Source: Algoriphagus winogradskyi
GTDB lineage: Bacteria; Bacteroidota; Bacteroidia; Cytophagales; Cyclobacteriaceae
Reading direction: 5' to 3'
Assembly: GCF_900182815.1 (NCBI RefSeq)
Contig: NZ_FXUA01000001.1
Span: 372,001 to 436,000, forward strand
DNA length: 64,000 nucleotides
The notes below the pieces were generated by a model, which saw nothing but the letters and a program-made list of their open reading frames with translations, did not search any database and was not told the origin of the DNA. Both the position numbers and the translations under genes were made by a program. Positions 40,526 to 49,716 of this stretch are shown here, one piece after another. Each line of letters starts with the position of its first letter. The first letter of the stretch is position 1.

Positions 40526-42988
40526 ATGAACAAATTATCATTTCTAATTTTTCTTATCCTCCTAAGCAAACCTTCTTTTTCTCAAACTGGAGTTAAGGGA
40601 AGGCTTATAGATCAATCGGAAAACAATCCGCTGGAATATGCCAGTGTAGCGATTCACCAAAGCAAAGATAGTACACTGGTCGCTGGCGTAGTGTCTGACC
40701 AAGACGGGACATTCACTATAAACAACTTGAAACCAGGTAATTACTATCTACAGGCTCAATTTTTAGGGTATGACACCAAAGTAATTCCAGAAATCACTTT
40801 ACTGAAAAATCAAATTCAGGATCTAGGAAACATATTTCTTAGCCCCGATCAGCAATTACTCGCTGAGGTAGAAGTTTCTGGAAGAAAATTCACTACGATG
40901 AATCAAGTGGATCGTCAAGTTTATAACTCAGACAATTTTCTCACCAGCCAAGGGGGAACTGCGTCTGACGTTTTGAGAAACCTCCCTTCGGTAAGCATAA
41001 ATGCACAAGGCGAAATATCTGTAAGAGGCACCACTGGATTTGTGGTAATGATCAATGGTAAACCCACCCAATCAAGTCCTGAAACGCTCCTTTCTCAACT
41101 TCCTGCAAATGCAGTTGAAAAAATAGAATTGGTCACCTCTCCTTCCGCCAAATATGACCCGGAAGGAAAAGCTGGCATTATCAATATCATTACCAAAAAA
41201 GGTTTGACCGACGGTACCTTTGTGCAGGTCAATACCAAAATCGGTGCGCCAAGTATTGAACCTTATGATAACAAAGACAAGCCGCAGCGCTATGGTGCCG
41301 ATTTCACTATTAACCATAAAAAAGGCAAATGGGACCTTTCTCTCGGAGGAAGCTTTCAGAGGAATGATATCAATGGAAGACGTGAAGGTAATGTCTATAC
41401 GATAAGCGGGGATACCACTACTTATTTCCCTTCAGATGGAGAAAGAAGCACAGATGCAAAAACCTACGCTGGAAGATTCACGCTAGGATTTACCCCTAAT
41501 GAATCAAATGATTTCAGCATAGGATTTTATGCAGGTAAAAAGACCGCTGACCGAACAGCCGATATACTTTATTACGATAATCATGCGGAGGTCAATGGAG
41601 AGCGATTGTATACGTTGCAGTATTACAATGAAAACTTGAGAATCCGACGAGGTGATTTCGTATTAGGAAGCCTAGATTACAAGCATACCTTCCAAAATAA
41701 ATCTCAAATCTCAGGCTCTTTCCTTTACGAGTACACCATGCTAGGAGGCCCGACTATCAACCGCAATCTAGGCTATCCCGACACAAGTATTATATATCAA
41801 GACGAATATAACACGAACGACAACCCGCTCCATGGGACACGCCTTCAAATTGATTACAAAGCAGCGCCAAAAGACTTTGGAACACTGGAATTTGGATATC
41901 AATACAGGTATCTAAATCATACCGGAGACTTTGTCTATGAGCGGAAAAACAATGAAACCGGTGAATTTGAATTGGTTCCTGAGTTCTCGAGTACGGTTGA
42001 TTTGAATAGAATTCTGCATTCTGCGTATGGGCAATTATCAGGAACTAAAGGCAAATGGAGCTATGCGGCTGGCGCAAGGGTGGAAATCATGGATAGAACA
42101 TTAGACTTGACAGACAAAGCAGGTACAGTGGATACGACATATCTGTATGACTTTGTCAAGCTGTATCCGTCTGCGAGTTTGCAATATTCTATCAATGAGG
42201 AATTGCAGCTAAAAACCTCCTATTCCAAGCGAGTTGAGAGAACGACTACTTTCAAGATGAATCCATTTCCAGAGAGGGAGCATTCCGAAACACTAGAGCA
42301 AGGTGATCCTACACTTTTGCCGGAGTTTATTGACTTGGTTGAAGTAGGTATTGTTAAAAACTTCGGTAGCAATTCTCTTACGGCTACCTCCTATTTCAGG
42401 AATGTCCAAAACTTGGTAAACCGTGTCAACACTGTATATAATGACAGCATTTTGAATAGGATTTATACAAATGTAGGTACTGGAAAATCAATTGGATTGG
42501 AAGTAGGATTGGAATTAAACCCTACCAATTGGTGGCAGATTTTCGCTGGTGCAAATGTGTACCATTATTCCATTCAAGGGGAATTTGACAATCAGCCAAT
42601 CGACTCTGAAAGCTGGATATACTCTATCAATGCAAACACCAGCTTTAACTTCGGCAGAAACTGGGAAGCTCAGTTGGCGGTGAATTACCTTTCCCCTACC
42701 AACACAGCGCAAGGAGAAGATTCAAGATTTCTGTCTCCCAATTTGAACATCAAAAAAACCTTCTTGGATGGTAGACTCAGCGCAACTATGCAATGGCAGA
42801 ATATAGACATGGGACTTCTATCTTCAAATGAGCAGCGAATCAGCACGTGGCGGGAGGGTGAATTCTACACCACGACGAATTATGTCTATGAGGTGGATGT
42901 CATCCAGTTCAATATCAGTTATACGTTCAATAAACTGAAAAACAATTCAAAATTCATTAAGAGTGAATTTGGCGAGAAGGAATTTTAG
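40526..42988 (+). CDS. TonB-linked outer-membrane beta-barrel protein (OMP_b-brl_3 type)
   Basis: About 820 residues from the ATG at 40526 (an ATG at 40511 would add five residues ahead of the signal peptide). Signal peptide ending F-S-Q, CarboxypepD_reg-like domain about 20-100, plug-like domain about 120-220 (N-L-P-S-V-S-I-N, L-V-T-S-P-S-A-K-Y-D-P-E-G-K-A-G-I-I-N-I), then a long barrel typical of the 'outer membrane beta-barrel family protein' group. These lack the SusD partner, and their ligands (siderophores, peptides, metals, glycans) vary. No partner genes nearby give a clue. Confidence 0.88.
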   Translation: MNKLSFLIFLILLSKPSFSQTGVKGRLIDQSENNPLEYASVAIHQSKDSTLVAGVVSDQDGTFTINNLKPGNYYLQAQFLGYDTKVIPEITLLKNQIQDLGNIFLSPDQQLLAEVEVSGRKFTTMNQVDRQVYNSDNFLTSQGGTASDVLRNLPSVSINAQGEISVRGTTGFVVMINGKPTQSSPETLLSQLPANAVEKIELVTSPSAKYDPEGKAGIINIITKKGLTDGTFVQVNTKIGAPSIEPYDNKDKPQRYGADFTINHKKGKWDLSLGGSFQRNDINGRREGNVYTISGDTTTYFPSDGERSTDAKTYAGRFTLGFTPNESNDFSIGFYAGKKTADRTADILYYDNHAEVNGERLYTLQYYNENLRIRRGDFVLGSLDYKHTFQNKSQISGSFLYEYTMLGGPTINRNLGYPDTSIIYQDEYNTNDNPLHGTRLQIDYKAAPKDFGTLEFGYQYRYLNHTGDFVYERKNNETGEFELVPEFSSTVDLNRILHSAYGQLSGTKGKWSYAAGARVEIMDRTLDLTDKAGTVDTTYLYDFVKLYPSASLQYSINEELQLKTSYSKRVERTTTFKMNPFPEREHSETLEQGDPTLLPEFIDLVEVGIVKNFGSNSLTATSYFRNVQNLVNRVNTVYNDSILNRIYTNVGTGKSIGLEVGLELNPTNWWQIFAGANVYHYSIQGEFDNQPIDSESWIYSINANTSFNFGRNWEAQLAVNYLSPTNTAQGEDSRFLSPNLNIKKTFLDGRLSATMQWQNIDMGLLSSNEQRISTWREGEFYTTTNYVYEVDVIQFNISYTFNKLKNNSKFIKSEFGEKEF

Positions 42989-43072
42989 GAGGGGATAATT
43001 CCTGGTTGAAAAGTAGCGTTTAACTATACTATTGCGTCTTTTTAATATCGCTGCCATAACCAAAATTGATCT

Positions 43073-43462
43073 ATGAGAAATCTATTCCCCCTCTTTTTAG
43101 CAATTTCCTTTTTTACTTCCTGCACTGATGATTCTGATTTTGAAAACCCAGAAGGTGTGCTTATTCGCGTAGAGAACAGTTCTAGATTAGATTTTAAGGA
43201 AATCCTGATTAGCTCTGGAGCTGAGCCAGTTGAATTTGGTGATGTCAAAGCTGGAAAAAAATCAGATTTCAAAGAGTTTGAGTCTGCCTATAGATATGGC
43301 TTTGTGAGTTTGATGGCAGATGGGGAGGAATTGAGAATTCAACCTTTCGATTATGTGGGAGAAACCCCTCTTTCAAAAGGTTATTACACCTATAAACTAG
43401 GGGTGGATGAATCTGACCCAGAAAATCTGAGACTGACTTTGGAGCTTTTGATCGTCAATTAA
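43073..43462 (+). CDS. hypothetical small lipoprotein
   Basis: 129 residues. The signal MRNLFPLFLAISFFTSC ends in a lipobox (F-T-S-C, Cys17) and is followed by an acidic T-D-D-S-D. The mature part is a short beta-rich domain (V-L-I-R-V-E-N-S-S, G-Y-Y-T-Y-K-L-G-V-D) of the kind found in small Bacteroidota lipoproteins of unknown function. 84 bases after the barrel gene on the same strand; possibly the same transcript. Confidence 0.72.
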   Translation: MRNLFPLFLAISFFTSCTDDSDFENPEGVLIRVENSSRLDFKEILISSGAEPVEFGDVKAGKKSDFKEFESAYRYGFVSLMADGEELRIQPFDYVGETPLSKGYYTYKLGVDESDPENLRLTLELLIVN

Positions 43463-43556
43463 GGCTATCTAACTCATATTCAAGGCTATTGGAAAGCCAG
43501 TGAAAAACGTATCAAAATTTTATCAGTTTTTTTTCAATTTCATTTGTTCAAAAGTG

Positions 43557-43585
43557 TTTGTCAGAAAGAAATTTCACTACATTTG
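43557..43585 (+). promoter_or_regulatory. Bacteroidota-type promoter of tRNA-Pro
   Basis: TTTG (43557-43560), 17 bases, then TACATTTG (43578-43585) fits the TTTG-N17-23-TAnnTTTG consensus exactly. It lies about 43 bases upstream of the tRNA, so transcription would begin near 43591. Confidence 0.75.
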
Positions 43586-43627
43586 CATCCGATTCAAGAG
43601 CAAGTCATGGATCAAATATTAATAGTT

Positions 43628-43701
43628 CGGGGTGTAGCGTAGCCCGGTATCGCGCCTCGTTTGGGACGAGGAGGTCGTAGGTTCGAATCCTGCCACCCCG
43701 A
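43628..43701 (+). tRNA. tRNA-Pro (anticodon UGG)
   Basis: 74 bases with a complete cloverleaf: acceptor CGGGGTG / CACCCCG, anticodon stem CCTCG / CGAGG with loop TTTGGGA (anticodon TGG at 43662-43664), T stem GTAGG / CCTGC with TTCGAAT loop, discriminator A. The D stem is short (GCG/CGC). No encoded CCA. Initial C rather than G in the acceptor is the proline signature. Confidence 0.97.
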
Positions 43702-43724
43702 CGGAAACCCTTCCAAGGGAAACC

Positions 43725-43758
43725 AAAAGCCTGTAAATCTACTGATTTACAGGCTTTT
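43725..43758 (+). terminator. terminator after tRNA-Pro
   Basis: A 15-bp stem (AAAAGCCTGTAAATC / GATTTACAGGCTTTT) with a 4-nt loop, followed by TCTGTTTTTT. Confidence 0.9.
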
Positions 43759-43760
43759 CT

Positions 43761-44357
43761 GTTTTTTAGACTTTAGTACTTTTGCCACTACCTAATTCTC
43801 TTTAGAAGTCTGGTTCTATGGATCATCAGGCATAGTTTTAAAATTATAAGTGTTTAAAGTGAATCCTTAGCCCTAGAAACTCAGCTAGATATAGGATCTA
43901 TTTTTCGAAACTCTCTCCTTCTTCAGGTGGTTGCCCATTGCACTTTTATGGGAAATAGAAATCTTCTTATTAGCGGAATTAACCAGTGTTATATCAGGTT
44001 GGTTAGCGGTAGCTCACATTTAACTGGCTAAAAACTAGTTAGAATACATATTCTGAAAGTATTAGGATGAGATTTCGACGTTAAGTGTTACGATAGAGAT
44101 AATTTCCTACCGCAGATTAGAAAGGCAATGCAGCGAATACTTTCCGATAAGATCAAATAGTAGTATTCTAGTGTTTGCTCAGCGACAAATATTCTCAACT
44201 CGTAGAAATCTTTCATCAACCTGGAGAGCCAGCGGGACAGTAAAACCCCACACCCCACTTTTAGCAGCAGTTTGAAAGGAAAAGCAGTAGGTACCACATC
44301 TTGGCCTTTGAATTGGAATGGGTGAAATGAACATTTAACCAACTAACCAATTTCATT
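43761..44357. other. intergenic region without a supported gene
   Basis: About 600 bases between the tRNA terminator and the ferritin-like gene. A minus-strand frame at 44088-44342 was rejected. No promoter consensus or repeat could be recognised. Confidence 0.55.
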
Positions 44358-44882
44358 ATGGTAACTCAAGCAAAAGCACCGAAGAAAAAGGAATCCAAAT
44401 TCAAAAAACTCTTTATCGATGAAATCAAGGATATCTATTGGGCAGAAAAGCACTTGGTAAAAGCCCTACCTAAAATGAGCAAAGGAGCTACCTCTTCCAA
44501 ATTATCTGATGCTATAGACCAACACTTGGAAGAGACCAAAACTCATGTTAGCCGCCTGGAAGAAGTATTTGGAATTCTGGGATTGAAACCACAGGCAAAA
44601 AAGTGTGATGCTATGGCCGGCCTAGTCAAAGAAGCAGAATCTATTCTGGAGGATACCGATGCCGACACCATGGTGAGAGATGCCGGAATCATCATCGCCA
44701 GTCAAAAGGTGGAACACTATGAAATTGCTTCCTATGGATCGCTGGTTGCCTTTGCAAAGAAGATGGGATTGAAAGAAGCCGCCTCCTTACTGAGCAAAAC
44801 TCTTGATGAAGAGAAAGCAACTGACAAAGGACTGACCAAATTGGCTACTTCAGAAATCAATGAAGAAGCTGCAGCAGCTTAA
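44358..44882 (+). CDS. YciE/YciF-type ferritin-like protein (DUF892)
   Basis: 174 residues. A basic lead (K-A-P-K-K-K-E-S) precedes a four-helix ferritin-like fold: F-I-D-E-I-K-D-I-Y-W-A-E-K-H-L near 20, H-L-E-E-T-K-T-H near 57 with Glu and His metal ligands, Q-K-V-E-H-Y-E-I-A-S-Y near 118. The family binds a diiron or similar centre and is induced by stress in enterobacteria; its reaction is unknown. Starts a plus-strand group that continues with the SDR gene, but a terminator at 44885-44914 separates them. Confidence 0.9.
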   Translation: MVTQAKAPKKKESKFKKLFIDEIKDIYWAEKHLVKALPKMSKGATSSKLSDAIDQHLEETKTHVSRLEEVFGILGLKPQAKKCDAMAGLVKEAESILEDTDADTMVRDAGIIIASQKVEHYEIASYGSLVAFAKKMGLKEAASLLSKTLDEEKATDKGLTKLATSEINEEAAAA

Positions 44883-44884
44883 CA

Positions 44885-44914
44885 AAAATATGAGGGCTTA
44901 CCCCCTCATATTTT
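44885..44914 (+). terminator. terminator after the ferritin-like gene
   Basis: Perfect 12-bp stem AAAATATGAGGG / CCCTCATATTTT with a 6-nt loop; TTTTGATTTA follows. Confidence 0.82.
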
Positions 44915-44943
44915 GATTTACTTTTTACCTAACCAACTATAAC

Positions 44944-45762
44944 ATGAAAGAAGTTTCTGAAAAAGAAATGGATCCCCAGCCCGAGTATTTGAAAAAAGGA
45001 TATAAAGGATCCGGAATTCTGAAAGGCAAAGTAGCCCTTATAACTGGTGGTGATAGCGGTATTGGTAAGGCAATAGCAGTTCTTTTTGCTATTGAGGGAG
45101 CACACGTTGCCATTTCTTATCATAGTTCGGATAAAGACGCCAAACAGACCCTCCGGGAAATAAAAGAGCACTCCAAGGAAAGTATGATGATCAAGGGTGA
45201 CTTGACCGACAGCAAGCATTCGAAGCAAATCATAACAAAAGTAATAAAGGAATATGGACGCCTGGATATTTTGGTAAACAACGCCGCTGTACAATTTCCG
45301 AAGGATGAGCTTACTGACATCAGCGATGAGCAGATTCAGAAAACTTTTGCAACCAATATTTTCGCCTATATGTATTTATGCAGGGAGGCGCTGCCGCATT
45401 TAAAAGAAGGGGCGGCTATCATCAATACCACTTCCGTGACCGCATATAAGGGAAATGAACGATTGATTGATTACTCTGCCACAAAGGGTGCTATTGTAAG
45501 TTTCACCCGATCGCTTTCCGCAAATCTTGCACACAAAAAAATACGCGTAAATGCCGTAGCTCCAGGGCCGATCTGGACTCCACTTATTCCTTCTACTTTT
45601 CCCCAGGAAGATGTGGATGGATTCGGCAAAGACGTCCCGCTCAATCGTCCTGGGCAGCCTTCAGAAGTTGCTCCCTGTTATTTGTTTTTGGCATCTGAGC
45701 AGTCCAGCTATATGACTGGGCAGGTTCTTCACCCAAACGGAGGCGAAATTATTAATACTTAA
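44944..45762 (+). CDS. SDR-family oxidoreductase (general-stress type)
   Basis: 272 residues. Cofactor motif T-G-G-D-S-G-I-G (34-41), N-N-A-A near 112-115, catalytic Ser164, Tyr177 and Lys181 (Y-S-A-T-K). The leader M-D-P-Q-P-E-Y-L-K-K-G-Y-K is typical of the YhdG/Gsp39-like branch of glucose-1-dehydrogenase-type SDRs induced by stress. It reduces or oxidises an alcohol with NAD(P)(H); substrate unknown. Lies 61 bases after the ferritin-like gene. Confidence 0.92.
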   Translation: MKEVSEKEMDPQPEYLKKGYKGSGILKGKVALITGGDSGIGKAIAVLFAIEGAHVAISYHSSDKDAKQTLREIKEHSKESMMIKGDLTDSKHSKQIITKVIKEYGRLDILVNNAAVQFPKDELTDISDEQIQKTFATNIFAYMYLCREALPHLKEGAAIINTTSVTAYKGNERLIDYSATKGAIVSFTRSLSANLAHKKIRVNAVAPGPIWTPLIPSTFPQEDVDGFGKDVPLNRPGQPSEVAPCYLFLASEQSSYMTGQVLHPNGGEIINT

Positions 45763-45788
45763 AAATAACAACCATAAACCCTAAAATT

Positions 45789-45956
45789 ATGAAACCTGAT
45801 TCAGACAAGAACCGAAGAATCCCAAAGGATAAAGAGGATATTAAAGTGACTCCCTTTGGCACCAAAAAAGAAAAGAGAGATGTACCTGACCAGGTGCCCA
45901 GAGAAGAATTCACCGAAGACCAACCTAATAGGGAGAAAAGCAAAAAGGGAAATTGA
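45789..45956 (+). CDS. small hydrophilic protein (55 aa)
   Basis: ATG at 45789, TGA at 45954-45956, 26 bases after the SDR stop. The peptide is nearly all charged or polar (about 30 of 55 residues are D, E, K, R), contains K-V-T-P-F-G-T-K-K-E-K-R and has no hydrophobic segment, so it is probably intrinsically disordered. Small disordered charged proteins occur in general-stress groups. A different frame (45856-46119) overlaps and was rejected. Function unknown. Confidence 0.65.
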   Translation: MKPDSDKNRRIPKDKEDIKVTPFGTKKEKRDVPDQVPREEFTEDQPNREKSKKGN

Positions 45957-46066
45957 AAATCACATTTCCCATCAGTATTTCTTATTCACCTATTTCCGCA
46001 CAGGTAGTTGGCGTCGAATCTGCTCAACTTTTCATCCCAATAATAAACCCAAATTTGGAAGTATAA

Positions 46067-47785
46067 ATGCAAACAATCGCTTTACTAGGTGGTGGCCCTG
46101 CTGCACTATTCATGTATAAAAGAATAGTCGAAGCTAAGCTGTGTAATTACACAGTTCACATTTTTGAGAAACATGAAAAACTTGGTGCTGGCTTACCTTA
46201 TAGTAAATATGGTGCCTCTAAGGAGCATATCACGAATGTGTCATCCAATGAAATCCCGTCTATCAAAACCTCTGTAAAAGATTGGATATCTCAGGCTCCC
46301 AAGGCTTTGCTTCGGAAATTTGATATGGATGAAATTAGCCTGAATGAATATAAAGTTCTCCCGCGTCTTCTATTTGGGGAATATCTCGAAGCTCAATTCA
46401 ACTTACTTCAGAAAGAAGCTAAAAAAGCTGGAATTCAGACGGTTGTTCATTTAAATTCAGAAGTGGTTAACGTATTGGATAATGAAAATGCCGAAAAAGT
46501 AAATGTAATCCTGAAATCAGGAGAAAAGTTAACCTTGGATAAGGTAATCATCTGTACCGGCCATTCCTTTCCGCGAAAGAAGGAAAAGAAAGTGAAAGGA
46601 TGGTTTGATTCCCCCTATCCGCCAGAAAAATTAGCTCTTCAGGTTAATTATAAAGTAGCCATTCGTGGAGCCTCACTGACGGCAATTGATGCAGTTCGAA
46701 CCATGGCTCGAGCTAATGGGAAGTTTACCCACGGCTCGGATGGAGTTTATACCTACCACCTGAGCAAAAAAAGTAAAGGGTTCAAAATCAAACTGTTCTC
46801 ATTGGGCGGCCTATTACCGGGTGTGAGAATCCATTTGGAAGACACACGTCCCGATCCTTCAGATCTTCTCTCAGAAGATGAAATCAAAATCATCAAAAAT
46901 CAACATAAGGGTTTTATTCCTCTGGATTATGTCTATGATCAGAACTTCAGGAAGATTTTGCAGGAAAAGCAACCCGATCTGTATAAGGAGTCCAAGGGAA
47001 TGGCCATGGAGGAATTTATGGAGTTTATGATGGACAAGCGAAAAAAAACTGATCCAATGAGGCTATTCAGGCAGGAATATGAGGAAGCGGAGCAGTCCAT
47101 AGAAACTCAGGAATCCATCATTTGGAAAGAAACTTTGGCTGATTTAAGCTATGTGATCAATTATGCTATCAAGCATTTTTCAGCGGAGGATATGCTGCGG
47201 TATAAAAGATCTCTCCAACCCTTAATTTCGCTCATCATAGCTTTTGTACCTCAAAGTTCAGCCAGAGAAATATTGGCTCTACATAATGCAGGGGTCCTGG
47301 AATTGGTGGATGTCGATAAGAACAGCCTAGTAAAACCTTCGGAAAAAGGAGGATGTATATACAGCTATGGCGATAAAAAGAATCAAAAAAAGAAGGAGCA
47401 TTTCAAAATGTTCATCGATGCCTTGGGACAGATGCCTTTTTACTTTAAAAAGTTACCATTTAACGGACTTATACATACCCATACGCTGAGTCCTGCCTAT
47501 CTTAATTTTGCTGATCAGGAAAATGCCATACAAGAATTCGAAGAGGGAAATAAGGAAGTGCATAAAGATGTTTCTGGTGTTTACCTCCTGCATTTACCTG
47601 GGATTTCCATCAACGACTATTTCCAACCTTTAAATCAATATGGTGTGGCAAATAAAAGGATATATGTAATGGCCGTGCCTTATATATCCGGTCTTAATCC
47701 TGACTATTCTGGACTGGATTTCTGTGAAGTTGCTTCACAAAAAATTCTGGATAATCTAACTGACCCTTATCATAGAAATAGATAA
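46067..47785 (+). CDS. FAD/NAD(P)-binding protein (NAD_binding_9 type)
   Basis: 572 residues. N-terminal dinucleotide motif L-L-G-G-G-P-A-A-L-F (6-15), then F-E-K near 33 and a conserved G-A-G-L-P-Y; a second nucleotide-contact region near 160-175 (K-V-I-I-C-T-G-H). These are hallmarks of the 'FAD/NAD(P)-binding' (HcaD/YdhS-like) group of uncertain function, which may act on lipids or small carbonyls. The C-terminal half (300-572) is helical and unassigned. Follows the 55-residue protein by 110 bases. Confidence 0.85.
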   Translation: MQTIALLGGGPAALFMYKRIVEAKLCNYTVHIFEKHEKLGAGLPYSKYGASKEHITNVSSNEIPSIKTSVKDWISQAPKALLRKFDMDEISLNEYKVLPRLLFGEYLEAQFNLLQKEAKKAGIQTVVHLNSEVVNVLDNENAEKVNVILKSGEKLTLDKVIICTGHSFPRKKEKKVKGWFDSPYPPEKLALQVNYKVAIRGASLTAIDAVRTMARANGKFTHGSDGVYTYHLSKKSKGFKIKLFSLGGLLPGVRIHLEDTRPDPSDLLSEDEIKIIKNQHKGFIPLDYVYDQNFRKILQEKQPDLYKESKGMAMEEFMEFMMDKRKKTDPMRLFRQEYEEAEQSIETQESIIWKETLADLSYVINYAIKHFSAEDMLRYKRSLQPLISLIIAFVPQSSAREILALHNAGVLELVDVDKNSLVKPSEKGGCIYSYGDKKNQKKKEHFKMFIDALGQMPFYFKKLPFNGLIHTHTLSPAYLNFADQENAIQEFEEGNKEVHKDVSGVYLLHLPGISINDYFQPLNQYGVANKRIYVMAVPYISGLNPDYSGLDFCEVASQKILDNLTDPYHRNR

Positions 47786-47826
47786 GGTTAAAGATTAGAA
47801 AATTTGGGTAGGACAAAATTCATAAA

Positions 47827-47854
47827 AAAAATCCCAGCAAATTGCCGGGATTTT
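47827..47854. terminator. bidirectional terminator between convergent genes
   Basis: Stem AAAATCCC(A)GC / GC(C)GGGATTTT with A run before and T run after, so it can serve both the plus-strand gene ending at 47785 and the minus-strand gene ending at 47878. Confidence 0.8.
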
Positions 47855-47877
47855 ATTTTGTGAATTCTTAATCACAA

Positions 47878-48333
47878 TTAAGCCTGCTGGTCACGCAGCT
47901 GCTTAATTTTGTCGTGTGATTGACGTAAAGTTGCCTTTTGCTCCAGAATCAAAGACTTTAGATTTGCTGGCAAGTCCTCATCTTGTGCGGCATCTTTATA
48001 CGCTTTCTGTGCGGCATCCTCACCGAATTCGCAGTTTTCCAAAATGCTTTTTCTGTTATGGCCTGTAAACACAGCCTTAACATCCATCCAGGCTCTATAA
48101 AGTTTGCCACTTGCAGTACTGCTTCCCTCTGTATCTTCCCTGAAGACGTTGAGTTCAGTGGATAAGGCCATTTTGCATTTGCGGCTTTCATCTATCATGG
48201 ATAGAAAGAGAGGTTTCAAATCCTGATCCTCAGGCTTCAGGTTTTCAATAGCTTTTTCATAACCTTCAATACGATCGTTGTTGATCTGTACCAGGTCATT
48301 TAGAATTTCTGCAGCTTCATTGATAGTTTTCAT
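47878..48333 (-). CDS. PA2169-like four-helix-bundle protein (DUF2383)
   Basis: 151 residues, all helical. N-terminal N-E-A-A-E-I-L-N-D-L-V-Q-I-N-N-D-R-I-E-G-Y, then L-K-P-L-F-L-S-M-I-D-E-S and A-Q-K-A-Y-K-D-A matching the DUF2383 group. Members resemble ferritins but their function is unproven. Isolated; its start is preceded by a 20-base palindrome at 48366-48385. With the YciF-like gene at 44358 it makes two ferritin-fold stress proteins in one region. Confidence 0.85.
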   Translation of the reverse strand: MKTINEAAEILNDLVQINNDRIEGYEKAIENLKPEDQDLKPLFLSMIDESRKCKMALSTELNVFREDTEGSSTASGKLYRAWMDVKAVFTGHNRKSILENCEFGEDAAQKAYKDAAQDEDLPANLKSLILEQKATLRQSHDKIKQLRDQQA

Positions 48334-48365
48334 AATTGGTTGCTTTGTGGTTTAAATAATTTGTG

Positions 48366-48385
48366 TCAATGACCAGTGTCATTGA
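48366..48385. promoter_or_regulatory. palindrome upstream of the DUF2383 gene (candidate operator)
   Basis: TCAATGAC-CAGT-GTCATTGA is a perfect 8-bp inverted repeat with a 4-nt spacer, 33-52 bases upstream of the start codon on the minus strand. It could be a dimeric repressor site or a leader hairpin; no regulator is identified. Confidence 0.4.
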
Positions 48386-48756
48386 TTTATTATCATCCAA
48401 AGAATTTGCCATAGCGAAAGGAGCCCTTTAAATCGCTTTATGAGTCTATTACAGCCAGTTTTCCACAGTAGCTGTTAATTCAGAGGTTTGTGGCTATGAA
48501 AAATAATCCTCAGTGTGTAGAGTTTAATGCAAAAAAAGTATTCTGGAAATTCTATGGTATTGAATTGAATAACCAAATAATTCCACAATGCTTCCTTAAA
48601 AACAAAATGCATTTTATCGTCTAAATACAAACTATTTAACGTCACGAAACTCAAGTACTAATTACATACAGAAATCTTATAAAAAACATTGATAATCAAT
48701 CACTTAAAATCATTACTTTTTACTAAATTAAACATTCAAATGTGAGACTAGCCACT
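48386..48756. other. intergenic region between divergent genes
   Basis: About 370 AT-rich bases with no gene recognised. It should contain promoters for 47878-48333 (minus) and 48757-49011 (plus). Confidence 0.5.
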
Positions 48757-49011
48757 ATGAAAACCCTACCATCCCCTACCTACTTATTCATTAGTGAGTT
48801 TGATGTGAAACAACACTTAAAAAGTCTATATCCAATAGTTAGGGTTCAGGTTTACGGCGAAAGGCTTGATGAAAAACCACTTCATACCCTTTACATTAAA
48901 TTTTTTGAGCGTTCGACTAACCTTCTCAACGACTATGAGAACTCAATAAGAACTATAGTTAAACAGTATTTCGCTAAGGCCCTTGCTTTTGAATCTGAAT
49001 GGATCAACTGA
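48757..49011 (+). CDS. hypothetical small protein (84 aa)
   Basis: From the ATG at 48757 (an upstream GTG/ATG frame from 48742 adds five residues). 84 residues, no signal or membrane segment, a mixed alpha/beta profile (R-V-Q-V-Y-G-E-R, then I-R-T-I-V-K-Q-Y-F-A-K-A-L-A-F-E-S-E). Family not recognised. It stands alone on the plus strand. Confidence 0.5.
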   Translation: MKTLPSPTYLFISEFDVKQHLKSLYPIVRVQVYGERLDEKPLHTLYIKFFERSTNLLNDYENSIRTIVKQYFAKALAFESEWIN

Positions 49012-49197
49012 AATAACCATTCATACCTACTTACTCTTCAATTTATTAATATTGAAAAATCACTGTACCTTATTGATTTTTCTTCAGTTCAAGTAACCCT
49101 GACCAAGCTTGCCCCATACCTTCCTTGTAAGCGTTGACTGGGTCCAATCAAAGAAAGTCCTTCAGCGAATCTTTTAGCAGTATTTTTACTGACAAAA

Positions 49198-49716
49198 TCA
49201 CAACTTATCAAGTCCATCCACGGTACTGATTATTCCTTTTTCCTGATTTTCAATGACCGAAATATCACCAGTACTCTCCAATACCACTAAATACACCTCA
49301 TCTAAATTTGCATATCCCTTTAGCCTACACTCATTAAATACTTCCTCAGAAGTGAGTCGTTGAGTCTTCATTTCGTTTTCCAAAAACTCACCTTTGTAAA
49401 AAACTATCACAGGTTTACTTGTCACCAAAGTCCTGAAACCTTTGATATGAACAGACAGGAAAGTAAAGACAAACTGCATAAAAATAAACAGCGAAATAGC
49501 CAATACACCATCTGTCAAAGTGATGTTTTTATTCAACGCTATAGAGGCTAAACATGAGCCTAAAGCAATGGTGACCACAAAGTCAAAAGCATTCATTTTG
49601 GATAAAGTTCTCTTCCCTGAGATTCGGAGCAGAAATACCATCGCCAGATAACCCAATATTGTTAATATTCCAGTTCTTATTGTACTTTCCCAGTTTTCAA
49701 AAATTAAAGTTTCCAT
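49198..49716 (-). CDS. DUF421 membrane protein
   Basis: 172 residues. Three membrane segments (around 13-30, 44-60 and 68-90) and a soluble C-terminal domain with S-K-P-V-I-V-F-Y-K-G-E-F-L-E-N-E and T-S-E-E-V-F-N-E-C-R-L-K-G-Y-A-N-L-D-E-V, the YetF/YdfR-type signature. Function of this family is unproven; in Bacillus such proteins are linked to spore or stress permeability. Free-standing gene. Confidence 0.88.
   Translation of the reverse strand: METLIFENWESTIRTGILTILGYLAMVFLLRISGKRTLSKMNAFDFVVTIALGSCLASIALNKNITLTDGVLAISLFIFMQFVFTFLSVHIKGFRTLVTSKPVIVFYKGEFLENEMKTQRLTSEEVFNECRLKGYANLDEVYLVVLESTGDISVIENQEKGIISTVDGLDKL

Noticed and set aside
43020-43060. Possible third copy of the array-head repeat (ACTATTGCGTCT...ATATCGCT)
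   Set aside because: Only about 20 bases resemble it, with an insertion, and no palindrome or cassette gene is nearby.
44088-44342. 84-codon minus-strand reading frame before the ferritin-like gene
   Set aside because: Composition unlike neighbouring genes, no signal or domain, and it overlaps the probable promoter of the ferritin-like gene.
45856-46119. Plus-strand reading frame overlapping the 55-residue protein and the FAD-protein start
   Set aside because: Wrong frame relative to two better-supported genes.
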